Positions 38,599 through 51,181 of a stretch of 64,000 nt of DNA are shown here, one piece after another. Position numbers and translations under genes: made by a program. The notes beneath the pieces were generated by a model that saw only the letters and a list, made by a program, of their open reading frames with translations, was not told where the DNA came from and ran no database searches. Source of the stretch: Anoplolepis gracilipes (Eukaryota > Arthropoda > Insecta > Hymenoptera > Formicidae); the NCBI RefSeq assembly GCF_047496725.1, contig NC_132975.1:14703501-14767500 (forward strand), read 5' to 3'. How positions within the stretch are numbered: the first letter of the stretch is position 1; every line of letters starts with the position of its first letter.

Positions 38599-40246
38599 AC
38601 GTGTATCACGCGAGAGAGCTGCGTTCGATTATCTGTTGCGGTGCAGCACACGCATATATCACGCGTTTCTCTTCGCAGGCATGTCGGGGCTTCCCGTATT
38701 CCTAGGCAATCTGAGTTTCGTTTCCGGCTCTAGGTTACGAGTTTCCGACTTCCCTGCGTCAAAATCGGCCGCTGTCGTCTGTCGCGCGTCCGCGATGCTG
38801 TATGACCCAATTGTTCGCTCGTACCAATTAACGTTTTTTCAACACGTCATTCACATGCAAGTGAAATCACGTCATTCATAGGTATTCGCATCCTGCTCGG
38901 TAGAATTTGGATTGAGAGAATCCCAAGATTCTCCGCTTAAATAATAAAAATATAATTAATAAATATAAAAGAAATTTTTTATAATACAAATATAAAGAAT
39001 AAAAAGAATTGTATAATAAAAATTAAAAGATAAAAGACTACAATAAAATGTAAAAAATTGTTTTTCCGCTGTAATACTGAATTTTTTTTCTAGTCTATTA
39101 TTCTTGAAAAGAAAAAAAAAAAAAAGAATTTTACCCCAGATTTTCTATTCAGCTCTAATTGCAAGCTATTATTCTTTAGAACGTGAACTTTTTTTTCAAT
39201 AGAAAATCGTTTGTTTTTTATCTCGTTTTTTCCCATCTCTTCGCAGCAAGACACTGTATACATATATGTCCTAATTAAACTCCTTTCTTCTTTGCGCTGC
39301 TAATTCGTGTTCATTTGTGAAAATTAAAAAAAATTCTATCGGATAAACACGGGTATGTTAATCAAATAGCTTACCACATCAGCATGCGGGTCAAACATTT
39401 ATAGAATTTTCACTATGCAAATAGTTTCGCGTTTGCTCATCGAAATACCGTATTGCTACAACATAATCGATTGTTTGTGATTAATCGACCGTACATTAGT
39501 ACACACATTTGACGATATAGCATCGGCAACTTCAAATTTCCGAGTTGAAAAAAAATTAAAGCTATTATTAACGTATCTTCTAGTCTTTTTAACTTCACTG
39601 TTTTGTTTGCGAATCTGTTTGAATTTTAATCTTTTTTTTTATTTATCCTTAAAATGAAACTATAAAATGTCGTTTCTTATTCATTTCACATTTCAACGCT
39701 TTGTTAAGTCTTCATTTCTATATATTTGTACAAGATAAAAAATAATATATAATATATAATACATATTAAAAAATATAGAATTAAAATTATATTAAAATAT
39801 GTAGACATTTATATGGGAGAAAAAACTTGACCGTATAGGAGATATAAACAGAATGATAGAATTAATGGAGAAACAGTAACTATTAAGTAACCATTTGCGT
39901 TTCCCGAGAAGCTGTCACCATTGTTAAGTCTTGAGAAACTTGTGAAAGTTACATCAAGCTTCGTAAGTTTCTTCTTAACATCATCTTAATTTATAATATT
40001 TTAATGGAACGGCAAGAGTTAGAGTTTTAATAATTGCGAAACTAGAAATGTACCGATAAAAGAAACTTCAATCTCTCGCATAAAAACAATTGCAGCTTGT
40101 AATTTTTTATACATATTTAGATACTTTTGTTGAATAATAAAACAAGTTCCTGTTAGTTAGTTTGTACCGTGAAAAACTATCTATATTTTATCCCGGTATA
40201 AAGTAATCAATAAAGTCCGCGGCTACAAACTTTTTGCGATAGTTCT

Positions 40247-40247
<1 letters not shown>

Positions 40248-40277
<30 letters not shown>
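40248..40277. repeat. Poly-A tract of 30 bases
   Basis: An uninterrupted A run is followed by a short TA repeat. It could be a simple repeat or the tail of an old retroposed fragment. No retroposon body is visible upstream. Confidence 0.9.
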
Positions 40278-40281
<4 letters not shown>

Positions 40282-40390
40282 TATATAGAATACTATATAG
40301 TCCATTATATAGTTTATGTAATATCTGTTTAAATCGATCGCGTTGCCATTCTATCTTCTATGCTTTAAAAATTACACATAATAATATTAC

Positions 40391-40412
40391 GTGTACGTGC
40401 GCGCACGTACAC
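40391..40412. repeat. 22-bp perfect palindrome
   Basis: Self-complementary sequence centred on GTGCGCGCAC, flanked by GTGTAC on one side and its complement GTACAC on the other. It is GC-rich in an AT-rich setting. Confidence 0.9.
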
Positions 40413-40570
40413 ATTTTTCCGTGTATGACACCGATTTATTTCCATTAAACCGTAACGTTATACTGTCAACAATCCTTATTAGCTCTCGTCCGGTATTTCA
40501 AGTGTACAGAGAAATTCAATTTCATAATTAAACAAGTAATTAATTAATGTAGAAGATTTTATTCGTGGGG

Positions 40571-40572
<2 letters not shown>

Positions 40573-40606
<34 letters not shown>
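40573..40606. repeat. (TA)n microsatellite
   Basis: About 17 TA units in non-coding DNA. Confidence 0.9.
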
Positions 40607-40610
<4 letters not shown>

Positions 40611-41150
40611 CCCGTTTCTCCCTTGCTCATTTCTCGTGCGTTTAAACGAGCAACATGATTTTTTTCTAACGAGCAGCACGAGGGTTAATGTTGAGCGAAA
40701 GTATATTGTGTTTGATTAACAGGAAGCAAATTGCGCGTATATAGCGTGTACAGTTGCGTAACGGCACGTTAAGCGACGTTCACATAGAACGCCGTCGCGA
40801 GAATAACTCAGTTTTATTTTTGTCGTTGACGCGGCGCGAATCGCGTGCGATAGTAAACTGCTTGTGACCAAATTACAACGGACATGTAGTATTGGATATT
40901 CCGTGCTAAAGATCGCATTATCATAGAGTTATATCGTGAGAGAGCAATATCGTGCTAATTGTCAATATCAATCCGTATGCACGCGCGCTATACGAGTAAC
41001 AGACAAGACAATATAATGCTATCGTTGTTTAGCTGCGTTTGATAAATCAAGAATCTGGGGCACAGACAGCATCTTTGTTTCTCATTAAAAATAGCGTAAA
41101 CCACGAGAGGGCAAAGGTGAAAGAGATATCATTGATCTTTTTCAACTATG

Positions 41151-41153
<3 letters not shown>

Positions 41154-41180
<27 letters not shown>
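41154..41180. repeat. (TTTC)n microsatellite
   Basis: About six and a half CTTT units. They fall inside a short open frame and explain its Phe/Leu/Ser-rich translation. Confidence 0.9.
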
Positions 41181-41181
<1 letters not shown>

Positions 41182-41278
41182 TATTGGCCGAATGTCCGAG
41201 TTTTCCAAACGAAAGGTTAAAATTGAACTTAATTTGATCCAACAGTAGTCTTAACTCATTTTATTCTGAATGTAATTT

Positions 41279-41440
41279 TAATTCGAATTTTAAGATTGAT
41301 TAAAACTAGAATCAAAATTAATATTTACAAATTAGAGAATTAGAACTTATAAATTTATTCTAAATTTAATTCTAATTAGAATTTTAAGGTTGATCAAAAT
41401 TAAAATTAGAATTAATATTTCGCATCAATTAAAGAATTAA
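41279..41440. repeat. Diverged tandem repeat of about 95 bp
   Basis: Two copies of a unit starting AATTCGAATTTTAAGATTGA / AATTAGAATTTTAAGGTTGA and continuing through AAAATTAATATTT to AGAGAATTA / AAAGAATTA. The copies differ at many positions. Confidence 0.6.
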
Positions 41441-42842
41441 ATCTATCTTTTTTAACGTTTTTCAAAGGAAAAGGTTAGATTATTATTGCTCTGCATATCT
41501 TCTCCAATTTACTTTGATTTCGGATCATTCGATAAGTTATTTAAAAATATTTCAAAGATTTTTGTTCCAAATGAAGACCTTAATAGAAAATTTTGCACGT
41601 GCACAAGAAAGACATACGATGCAAATTTCCATCACATACGAGACATTGCACTAGTGATTAATAGATAGTCTAATGTGTCAAATGCGTTAGGTACCGTTTG
41701 ATCACGTGTAATTGCTGCGTCTGCGACCGATATACAAGGTCTATGTCGTGTCTGTACCAGGTGAACATCAGTATTAATTATATCAAGCGCACGTGTCACG
41801 AATTAATTCAATGTTAATTTGAGATTTGCAAGTTCGATAAAATCGACAAAGCTCGCTCGCTTTCGCCAGCGATACTCCAATAAATTTCAATCAATGTCGG
41901 AATTTTAATTGTGCCACCGCCCTCGCATCTCTCTTTTACGGTCCAATTGTACGCGTTATTATGCGATGCGTATTAATTGTACAACAAAAATAAATAATAT
42001 AAACGTGATTATTATCGTTAATGCTACAACGCAGCGCACGAAAGCGTATTCGAATAATACGGCCAATTATTTTTGCAATTTCGCTACTTGATCGTGTTAA
42101 TTAAAACACGCGAGCACTTTTATTTTCAACAAATCTGTGGCTTATTTAACGAGCGAATATCAACCAAGTTTCGCGCTTTATTTATTTATTATTGTCATGA
42201 TTACGCTACATAAAATCGTATATTATATTTATTTTATATGTACATTAATAATTTTACATCAATAAAATAATACAAGTTTTCATAAACTTTTCGTAATAAT
42301 TCTTACTTGAATGTCTTTTCTTAATTAGCAAGTTTTAAATAATCTATATGATAGTCTATTTCTATTTCAAGATAAATTTCGCAAACTTAAAATTATAATT
42401 TGACAAGAAAAGTAATCTTGATAGAATATTAATCCCGCGAAGAAAGTTTGCGCTTTAAATCTGTGTTTAAAGAATTCATATGTTAATTGGATGAGTAGGA
42501 TAACACATAATGCCCACGTGAATGCAGGAAATCGCTCGCCTTCCTTCGCTGAGCTTCACCTCATATATAGGACACGTATTATGCATCACCATAATAGAGT
42601 ATGATATGGAAGTACGCTTAACTATGTACATTAACGCTAAAATAATCCCGAGAGAGGTGGCAGCTATTTAATAAAATAATTTCGCGCCTTATATGTGAAA
42701 CAAAATAATTACTTTTTAATTGAAAAAAAAATTCCAAATTAAGCTCTTATCTTGCTTTCACTGACTGTTATTAATATTGATCCAAAATTTATAAAAACAT
42801 AATCTTTGTAAATAATAATTTTATACTTGGAGATGATGGGGG

Positions 42843-42877
<35 letters not shown>
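42843..42877. repeat. Poly-A tract of about 35 bases
   Basis: Uninterrupted A run in non-coding AT-rich DNA. Length is likely variable or uncertain in assembly. Confidence 0.9.
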
Positions 42878-42879
<2 letters not shown>

Positions 42880-45009
42880 AATTTAACCGATTTCTAATAT
42901 TAATTATGATTTTATTAAAATAAATTTTTTTTCCTATTTTAAAATATACAAAATTTGATTTATTAATTTCTCTAGTCTATATAAAATTTCATACAGAGAT
43001 CTAACTAAAGGTTTGTATTATTAAAACGTGTAAGCGCCAAAAATAAAAAATGAAAAGCCTCGTGATGCATCACCAGTAAAAACACAGAATATGGACGGTT
43101 TCCATAGTCCGTATTGTGTCACGCAATGAGTCATGGGGTTCGTGAACCTTATGGCGTATAATGACACTCTTGAAGAGTCCCTAATTAAGCTTTATACAGC
43201 GAAACGTCCGCGTTTTACACGTTTTGTGAAAATAACGAATGTCATCTTTTTAACATTTTCATTTCATCAACGTGTATTTTTATGGTTGACTGACATTAAT
43301 CCTTACATTATTAATAGAGACATTAATATCTTTTTAATTAAATTGCTCATGCTTTGTTCAGAATGTTTATATAAAACGATTCGTTTTTATCACAGAATTG
43401 ATGATTCACGGCCAAAAATTTTTCTCTGTCAACGAGTTCTTAATAAGAAGTAAGCAATATGCAAAATTTTACCAAACATACAAAGTAACTCTTGTCAGTA
43501 TCGTGTGGAAATGTCAGTATTTACACGATGCGCGAAAGTCGCATTGCTATTTCAAAGACGAGACGTAAGTCGATGGTATTATCGAGTTCAAAGTCGAGTG
43601 GAGTATCGTTCTCACAGTTGAGTCACTTTACGTATAACGTGTTTAACAAGCGCGAACGTTTGTAGCCGCGAATATAACGTAGTTTGCCTGATGGAGTTGC
43701 TTGGCTTCATGTTTATCAATGGGAAGATTTACAGCGTTATATACCTTGAGACGAACAATACCAGATGTATAATTTTTAGATAAAGGATAGAAAGAGAAAA
43801 GGGAAGATGGGGGTTATAAAAAGAAAATTCTAGATAATTTTTTATAATTTTTAAAACCCGCGCAAAAGAAGGAGCTTTTGCACGTAATCCATGCACGATT
43901 GCATTAATGCCGGGCGATCCACTGTACCAGTTCACGTGTAAAATTTCGCTTGACGAAAATCAAATTATCACGAACGAACGAACGATTACAGTAAATTGAA
44001 TAGACCTAACGAGTTTCCAGGAGATTAGCGGAAATGGCAAGCATTGTAAGAGTGTGAAACAAGCGGATGTGGAATCAGAATGGGACACAGCTGGAAACCT
44101 TGGTTGATCGAAGGAAGGTTTCTCGCACGAACAAAGTAAAAAAAAAACCTTAACTTTTCATTGAAAAAAATATCTGTAGTGTAAAAAAAAAAAAAAAAAT
44201 CTCTAAGCATTATACGTTCTTTCACTTAAATGTGAATACAAATCAACGCGATATATTATTTTATTCATTATAAATATATATCTATTTATATGTATCTATC
44301 TATATCTGTTGGCAAGAATTTGAAGATTTAACTAGAGCATTCGACGGGAAGATCGGTATTAATAGATTAATAATAAATCACGTAAACGTATAACGAAGTT
44401 CTTTTAATAGTTTGGCAATATATTATTGAATGAAATAATATTGATTAATTTAATAATATTATAAAAAGAATCATACGTGTTATTTAAAAGAAACGAAATC
44501 GTGTAAGCGTGGCATCAATCTTTATAATCATTCATTTAAATCAGCATCGATCAAACAACGTAAAAGAACAAAATTCCTTGAGCTTTCAAGGATGAACATG
44601 GCCTGTTGCCAAGTTATCGCTTAAATAATGCCCGACTTTATCATTTTTACTACGCGGTATGCGATAATATCGTAAGCAATTGTGTCTGGTTTCTCTTTAG
44701 CATTATGACATTTAAGTATCAACAATTGTTCAATTAATATAAACGTTGAATGCCACTTAAAATTATTATCATTATATCCTGAAATTTTATCATTAAAAGT
44801 TCTCACGTATCTTTAGTATCTGTAAATATTTTTAGATATTCGAGTTAAAGTAACTCTTGCTGCATAATCAGACGATACATATACAATTTCTTTTAAGTAT
44901 ATTTTACGACTGCGTCGTATATTAATTGCACGGTATATTAATACCACGGTACATCCAATGTTCATGTTAATACACCACTTATAATCTACCAAGTCACGAT
45001 GGCTTTCAC

Positions 45010-45015
<6 letters not shown>

Positions 45016-45054
<39 letters not shown>
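45016..45054. repeat. Poly-A tract of 39 bases
   Basis: The longest homopolymer in the window. No retroelement body is recognised upstream. Confidence 0.95.
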
Positions 45055-45057
<3 letters not shown>

Positions 45058-45881
45058 GTTAAAATCGGCGAGTGCGCTTATGAATTGCAAGATAAATTTT
45101 TTTACGAGACATTATGATATATATTCATAACAAAAAGCGTATCGTTTTAAATAGGGAATTTATTTTCTCACCACAAATTTTTTAAATCTACATTCAAATA
45201 GGAAAAATTAATTAAACTGTTATATACTGTATTTTGAGATAAATTTCTATCTTATAGCTGTACTAATGAAATCTCTCATTGTAGAAATATATACTTGATC
45301 AGCGTTATATCGAGTAAATGACATTCTTTCCATCTGTCTTTTCGAGTCATTTCCTGCGTCACGGTGACTCACGTGAGTCGACTACAGATTAAAACGCCAC
45401 GGTTCTTTAGTTTGTGATCTTTGTTGAGAGCCCACCAGAGACCAACCACAAAATATTGTCTTGAAATATAAAAATACACACGTGGCGACATAAAATTACC
45501 TACATAGCGATCTAAAAACTTATTTTACTTATTTTATCAAAAATTTCATTTTTACTTTTATTTTCTTTAGAATGATTTTAATTCTAAAATTTATGGATGT
45601 ATGTATATATATATATATAGTTTATGTGTAGAGGAAAAAATTGCATTCAATTAATACATTCACATGTATGGAATTCCATTAAAAAAAAAAAAAAAAAAAA
45701 AAAGTACAATTGAACTTTGTAACTGTATTCACGTACAAAAATGCATAAAAGTAACAAAAATGTAAAAAGTTTAAAAATATAAAGCCACTTAATTTTGCAT
45801 TACAACATTTTTTATATTTCTAATCGCATTTTAAAGATATAGTTCCGCCCAGTGTCCTATATGTTGAGACACCTCGTGTCC

Positions 45882-45887
<6 letters not shown>

Positions 45888-45938
<51 letters not shown>
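45888..45938. repeat. (TA)n microsatellite
   Basis: About 25 TA units, preceded by two copies of TGTCCTATATGT twelve bases apart. Confidence 0.9.
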
Positions 45939-45941
<3 letters not shown>

Positions 45942-46970
45942 AATATATATAATTATATATCAGCAAGAGAGTTGCTTTCATTAAGAAATTGCTACAAACG
46001 AATAAATTAAAAATTATCAGACAAACACCATCTTTTTTTTACATCCATCTGTATATGTGTTTTCAGGGCAATATTTTTATCCGCCATTCTCCCTATTTTC
46101 GTGAATCGATAGACTTCTAAATATTATATACACCTCTTTCCCTCGAGTACGCTTGAACAAAAAATAAGCTTTAGATAAAATTAGAATTAAAATATGAAAT
46201 TAGGAAAAAAAAATTAGATAACTATTTTGACAACTGTACCCGCGTTGTGTGTATTTTTATATTTCAAGACAATTTTTCGGTCAGACTCAACAGAGAATCG
46301 CAAAGAGAACCGTGGGGCTCGAATTTCCCTCGTGTTTGGTTCTCTTTCTCTCGCATTCCCCTAGCGATACTTTAAAACGATTAATCTCTTATTCTTTTCT
46401 CCCGCCGCATTATTGACTAACGAGATTCATGTCAACGCTCTGATTTAAACTCTGATCGTAACTTCAAGCTTCAACAGGGGTACATCGAAGCAGATAGTAC
46501 TTAAAAAAATCTAAATATCTTAATAGGCAAATTTTGGATTGATAATTAACAAATAACTTGTGTATGTGGATTCTCTATTATAAATAAAAATATAGCTATC
46601 TGAAAAAAGACAAAAGAAAAAGACTGAATTAATTACATTCAATTAAAAATCTTTCCTCTCCAATTACATTCTCCTACATTTTATATACTTTGTTTTCACC
46701 TTTTTCTTTTATCTTTTCTCTCATAAAATTCGAGTAGGCGTACATTTTATTTTATACAAAATATAAGCATTGGGGTTGAAAAGAACACGCCTTTGTTCAA
46801 ACGATTTTTCGTCCGAGCAATCTATTTTTTTCCCGGCGTTAGTCACATGCAATTTTCGAAAACGTTCCTACATTCGTCAACTGTATAGTCTAATCAATTT
46901 TTCCAACCTTTTTTTTTTTGAAAAAGCAAAAAAAAAAAAAAAATTGAAAGGGATGGACGGTTAATTCCGC

Positions 46971-48900
46971 GTAATGTTTACGAGAACGGCTCGTATATAT
47001 AGAAGCGCCAAGTTCCTCGTAAACGATGTTCACGCGAAACTTTGCTATCGTCGCGTATCGCGAGCGGCTCGGGTGGGCCGTGACCGTAAGAGGAAACGCT
47101 TGGTTGCCCGGTATGAAACGGGCAAGAGGAGAAGGAGGAGAAGGAGGAGGAGGAGAAGCCGGTCGTTCGTTTTCTCACTCACCGGCTCGTTGGGAAAAAT
47201 CGCGAGAACCGAGGAGAATAATGAGAGGAAGAAACGCCCGTGTACGTTTCTCGTACGCGTTCTCCCTCGTAACGACTGAATGTTTCTCGAACTCGCCCCC
47301 TCGTAATTCCGGCGAGTTCGAGAAACGGATCCCGGTGGCCCGGTAGACGCGCTAAAACGATCCCTGCGCAAAACGTGACGATAACGGGAATCGCTTATCC
47401 GTCAACGGACCGCGTAAGAGTACCTGTCAGCGACACGTGCGCGACAAGGAAAGACTCTACCCGATCGGAATTCCATCCGATTTCGATCCTCGCGAATACA
47501 GGCGGCCACCACCGCCGTCATCGTCATCGTCATCGTCATTGTCATCGTCATCGTCATCGTCGTCGTTGTCGTCAACGATTTCCGGTCGGTTCGGCGTGCC
47601 ACGCCACGACGATGCACGGCGCCTTCTCACTCGAGAGAGGGCGCGAAGGGGAGAGAGAAAAAAAAAAGAAAAAAAAGAGGGGACGGGGGAATCTTTTTTT
47701 AGAAGCCGCACAAGTCGGTGCCTTACCTCTTGTGCCTCCTGAATACCCCACGCTTCGCTCGCAGAACGCAGTATCCTCTCCTGTGGATTCACTCGATAAT
47801 TCTTCTGCCTCCTCTTTGTCGTTCTATCTATTCTCTCTCTCGCTCTCTCTGTCTCTTTCGTTCGTTCGGTATCTCTCTGTCGCTCGCGCAAGTCGGCTCG
47901 ACGGCTCTCAAGCGCGCATACACACACGCACGCACGCACAAGCTTCGTATGTCTTTCTCTCTTTCTCTCTTCTTCCCTTTCACTCTTCTTCCGTTGTCTC
48001 CGTCTCGCGTGCAACGCTCTGTCCTCTCGTTTCGCCGCTCCTCGTCGTCCTTCGTCTCTTCCTCTCGTCACGACGGCCGAGATTCCCCGTCGATTGATAA
48101 TAGCGGCTACCTCCGTGCACGCTCTCTCTGCCTCGATTCGGCTTCTTCGTCGTTGCACTGTCACGAGTTCATGGGGAGAGCCGTGTGCGCGTAGAGAGTC
48201 GCTGCGCCTCGTCCGTTCTTTTTTTTTTCTTTTTTTTTTTTGTGCCGTAAACGTTCTCTTTACACGGCCAGCCGAACGAGCGACAGGCACAAAACCCGCC
48301 TTGCGTTTCTAGTTTCTACCACTTTATATATGTATTTACGGCCGAGGTAGAGAGCCGCGAGTCGCGAACGTGACTTGTGACTGACGATCGACGATATGCC
48401 GATACCGGATACTCGAGTCTCGAGTCGAGTCTCGCCCCCGATGTAGCTCGCACCGATATCTCGGTATACTGCCGATCGATTGTAGCCCGAATGACTCGTT
48501 CACGGTTCGCACACCGAGGATCCTCGACGCGAGTCCCGACGAAGATGACGACGATGCTGTTAACTGTTGGCTGTTACGCGGGCGGTCGGACGCGCCTCGC
48601 TCTTTCTCTCTTTCTCTTTCTCTCTCTCTCGTGCTACCTCTCCTTCTCTCTTTCTTTCTTTCTCTTTCCCGTTGCCGCCAATGTATACCCCCGCGTCGTA
48701 CAGAGATTTTCACACTCTCGCGAAAAGACAACGCGACACTACGCTGCGCGATTCTACCGTTATCTAGGGCGATGTCTCTCTGCCGTTCGTCGACACCGCC
48801 GCCCTCTACCATCGAACACGTAGCGTCACGAGTTGTCTTCGAGATGTGTAGGTGGAGACTCTGTTTTACCGATGTCTCTAGTAAAAGTCACTAGCGGGTT
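46971..48900. promoter_or_regulatory. GC-rich, CpG-rich promoter-like block
   Basis: This is the most GC-rich stretch of the window and is dense in CpG. It contains a (TCG/TCA)n tract (47518-47576), long CT-rich runs (47820-48060 and 48600-48670) and many overlapping open frames on both strands. Those frames are low-complexity (poly-Arg, poly-Ser, poly-Asp) and have no domain. The best reading is a transcription start region, perhaps the distal promoter and untranslated first exon of vigilin, whose first coding exon at 51141 begins at an acceptor. That assignment is inference; a minus-strand transcript is equally possible. Confidence 0.4.
47518..47576. repeat. (TCG/TCA)n trinucleotide repeat
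   Basis: About 19 imperfect TCR units within the GC-rich block. In the minus-strand frame they read as poly-Asp and in plus frames as poly-Ser, which explains the artificial long open frames. Confidence 0.9.
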
Positions 48901-49009
48901 AGCGAATCAGCTGCGGCGTTAGCTCCAATTAATAGGAAGCTTGCATCAGACTATGGCTGGTATTCATAATCCGATCTTATATTTAAGAAATTATAATATT
49001 TATTATATA

Positions 49010-49047
<38 letters not shown>

Positions 49048-49060
49048 TATATTAAGAAAA

Positions 49061-49624
49061 TTGAATACCTAAAGGTTGGAGTTTGACCAATCGGAAGGAA
49101 AGAAATTAAAATTTCTCTGTCCTGATTGGTGAAATTTTCAATCTTCAATGTGTAGTCCGATACAGGCTTGAAGCCTGTATTAAGGCCGATCTACAATAGT
49201 TTATAATACGTGAACGTGAGAGTAGGCTTGGAGTAAAGTAGTAAGAGCGGCGTAAAAGGTCATCTACAATGGCCGTAGAACGTAAGGTCGCAAGCAAATT
49301 GACCAATGACAGTCAAGTATTTTCGAAAATACTTGACTGTCATTGGTCAATTTGCTTGCGACCTTACGTTCTACGTCTATTGTAGACGAGGCTTAAGGAG
49401 CTGGAGTGAGCGTTTATTTCTTTCCTCCTACTCCTATTCTTACTCTTACTTCTTATTGTAAATCGGGCTTTAGACTACGTACTAAAAATTGAGATTAAAT
49501 ATTGAAGATTGAAATTTGACCAATCAAGACAAAGCAATTTTAGTTCCTTTTATTCTGATTAGTCAAATTCTAATGTTTAATCTTCAATCTTCAATTTTCA
49601 ATTTGTAGTGTGATACGGGCTTTA
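49061..49624. mobile_element. Cluster of nested and adjacent foldback MITEs
   Basis: An inner palindrome has perfect 51-bp arms at 49274-49324 and 49325-49375 with no spacer; with three mismatches per arm the symmetry extends to 49261-49388. It sits inside an outer inverted repeat. The outer ends are TAAGGCCGATCTACAATA (near 49182) and, reverse-complemented, TAAAGCCCGATTTACAATA (near 49472). To the right, 49475-49624 is a further palindrome with mirrored TTGAAGATTGAA and TTTGACCAATCA motifs. A related partial copy lies at 49066-49170. There is no coding content. This fits repeated insertion of related non-autonomous DNA elements. Confidence 0.8.
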
Positions 49625-50507
49625 CGATCAATGCAATAGAGCGGTTGAAGAATGAATTGACAAATTGTTCCGATTGGCCATCGGTTAGAGAGAATCCCTA
49701 AACTGTCAAAGTTTCTTCCATTATCAGCCAATCGGTATATTTGTCTCGTACAGATTCCTCGTACGACAAATACAAGTAACATGCAGGCCTGAACTATATC
49801 ATATTTTCCCTGAGATGCTGGCAACTTTTGCCTGTCCCGTCTCATTTCACTTTGCGTTACCGGTAAGGACAGTCACGGATATCTCTCGTGTAATGGGGCG
49901 ATAATTCGCTCCACGTTAATTTGATTAGATCTCGTGGTCCCGAAATAACGTTGCTCGTTCCTCGTAACCGACGTTGTACTGTTTCAGGCAAATCACCGTT
50001 AAACTGGCTACGTAATACGCGGTTATTACTTGGCCGGATTTCTTTATTACGGTAGAGTAAGTAGCAAATTTCTTAAAAAAAACTCTCTTGTGTGCTGTAT
50101 CCTGGTGCCGTCGTCGTGTCGAGAAAAACGTGTGCCTTCCTTCTGCCGTAAATGTCGCTTCCGCGCGTTCATTTTGATTTCATTTTTTCCATGTCACGCA
50201 ACCGTCCTTCATCGTCTCGTCGAAACGTGCAGATGTTGGCTTGAGAGGTTAGCGATCTCGTGACGTGTCAAGTTAACACTTCCATTCCATATGGTGGTGG
50301 TCGCTGTTTCAGCTACTGGTCATTGACATGCTTCCTGCGCTTAACGTGCTTGCTCCTTGTCAAATCTCGGTTAATATCGTTTGATCCGCAAAATTCGTCA
50401 GATCTTTGAAGAAAGCCTCGAAAGCACTTTACGAAGAAAGCGAATAAAACCCTCGCAAAGTCGAGATTGCTCCGAAAGAGTTCGCATATTGTAACGAGTT
50501 TAGCTGC

Positions 50508-50538
<31 letters not shown>

Positions 50539-51140
50539 TTCCGTTGCGAAAGTCTAAATTACCGATTCGAATTAGTCCCAGGGAAAATATTCAGACACAA
50601 TCTCTCGAGATTATTCCAATTATTATTACATTCGGGAAAAAATCTTTATCTTCGATATAAACTCTCTTCTCTTTCCCTTTCCCTTCCTTAGCCAACGTTT
50701 TGCCGCAGTAATAATTTATATTATATATATATATATATGTTTATATTTTTTATTTGTCACGATATATTAGACTTTTAACTAACAAAATATCACGTGAGAA
50801 ACATATAACAATAAATTAAAATATTACATCAAATCATCCTTCTACATTTTACAATCTTCTTTTCTCATATAATTAATTTCATTATTTCATATCTCCTACA
50901 AAAATTTTTATAATGGATATATATGTGTATTATATATGTATAGATGCATTATAATATTATATGTATATAATTTGTACTACAAAAATATGAATTTTATCAT
51001 ATACATACACATATACCTTATACATGTATAAATTTGTATAAATTTATATACATTACTCTTCTGTTATCTATATTCTACGTTATATTGTCGTACTTATTTA
51101 TAAAAATGTTTGGCAATAAGATGGATTATTTATATTATAG
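49625..51140. other. Region upstream of vigilin coding start
   Basis: The first part (49850-50480) is GC-richer and could contain an untranslated vigilin exon. It is followed by AT-rich sequence with (AT)n runs, ending in the acceptor TATATTATAG at 51131-51140. No coding gene is recognised. Confidence 0.4.
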
Positions 51141-51181
51141 TGCTACTGTAAGGACTTGGCACGAAACAGGACAACCCCAAA

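Larger units (their letters stand above)
32118..46970. other. Gene-poor, repeat-rich intergenic or intronic region
   Basis: Nearly 15 kb of AT-rich DNA holds no recognisable coding gene. Open frames of 60-180 codons are scattered, but they fall on microsatellites or lack motifs. It may include untranslated first exons and introns of Rap1 (minus) or vigilin (plus). GC-richer islands at about 33880-34210, 37180-37420, 38540-38870 and 40720-41030 are candidate regulatory or first-exon segments. Notable repeats are listed separately. Confidence 0.45.

Noticed and set aside
45016..45054. Poly-A tract as the tail of a processed pseudogene or retroposon
   Set aside because: The upstream sequence shows no coding remnant and no target-site duplication that I could identify.
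47457..48290. 277-codon open frame on the minus strand (and several long plus-strand frames) in the GC-rich block
   Set aside because: The translations are low-complexity (poly-Asp, Arg/Glu runs) produced by the TCG/TCA and CT repeats; no domain, and long frames occur in most reading frames at once.
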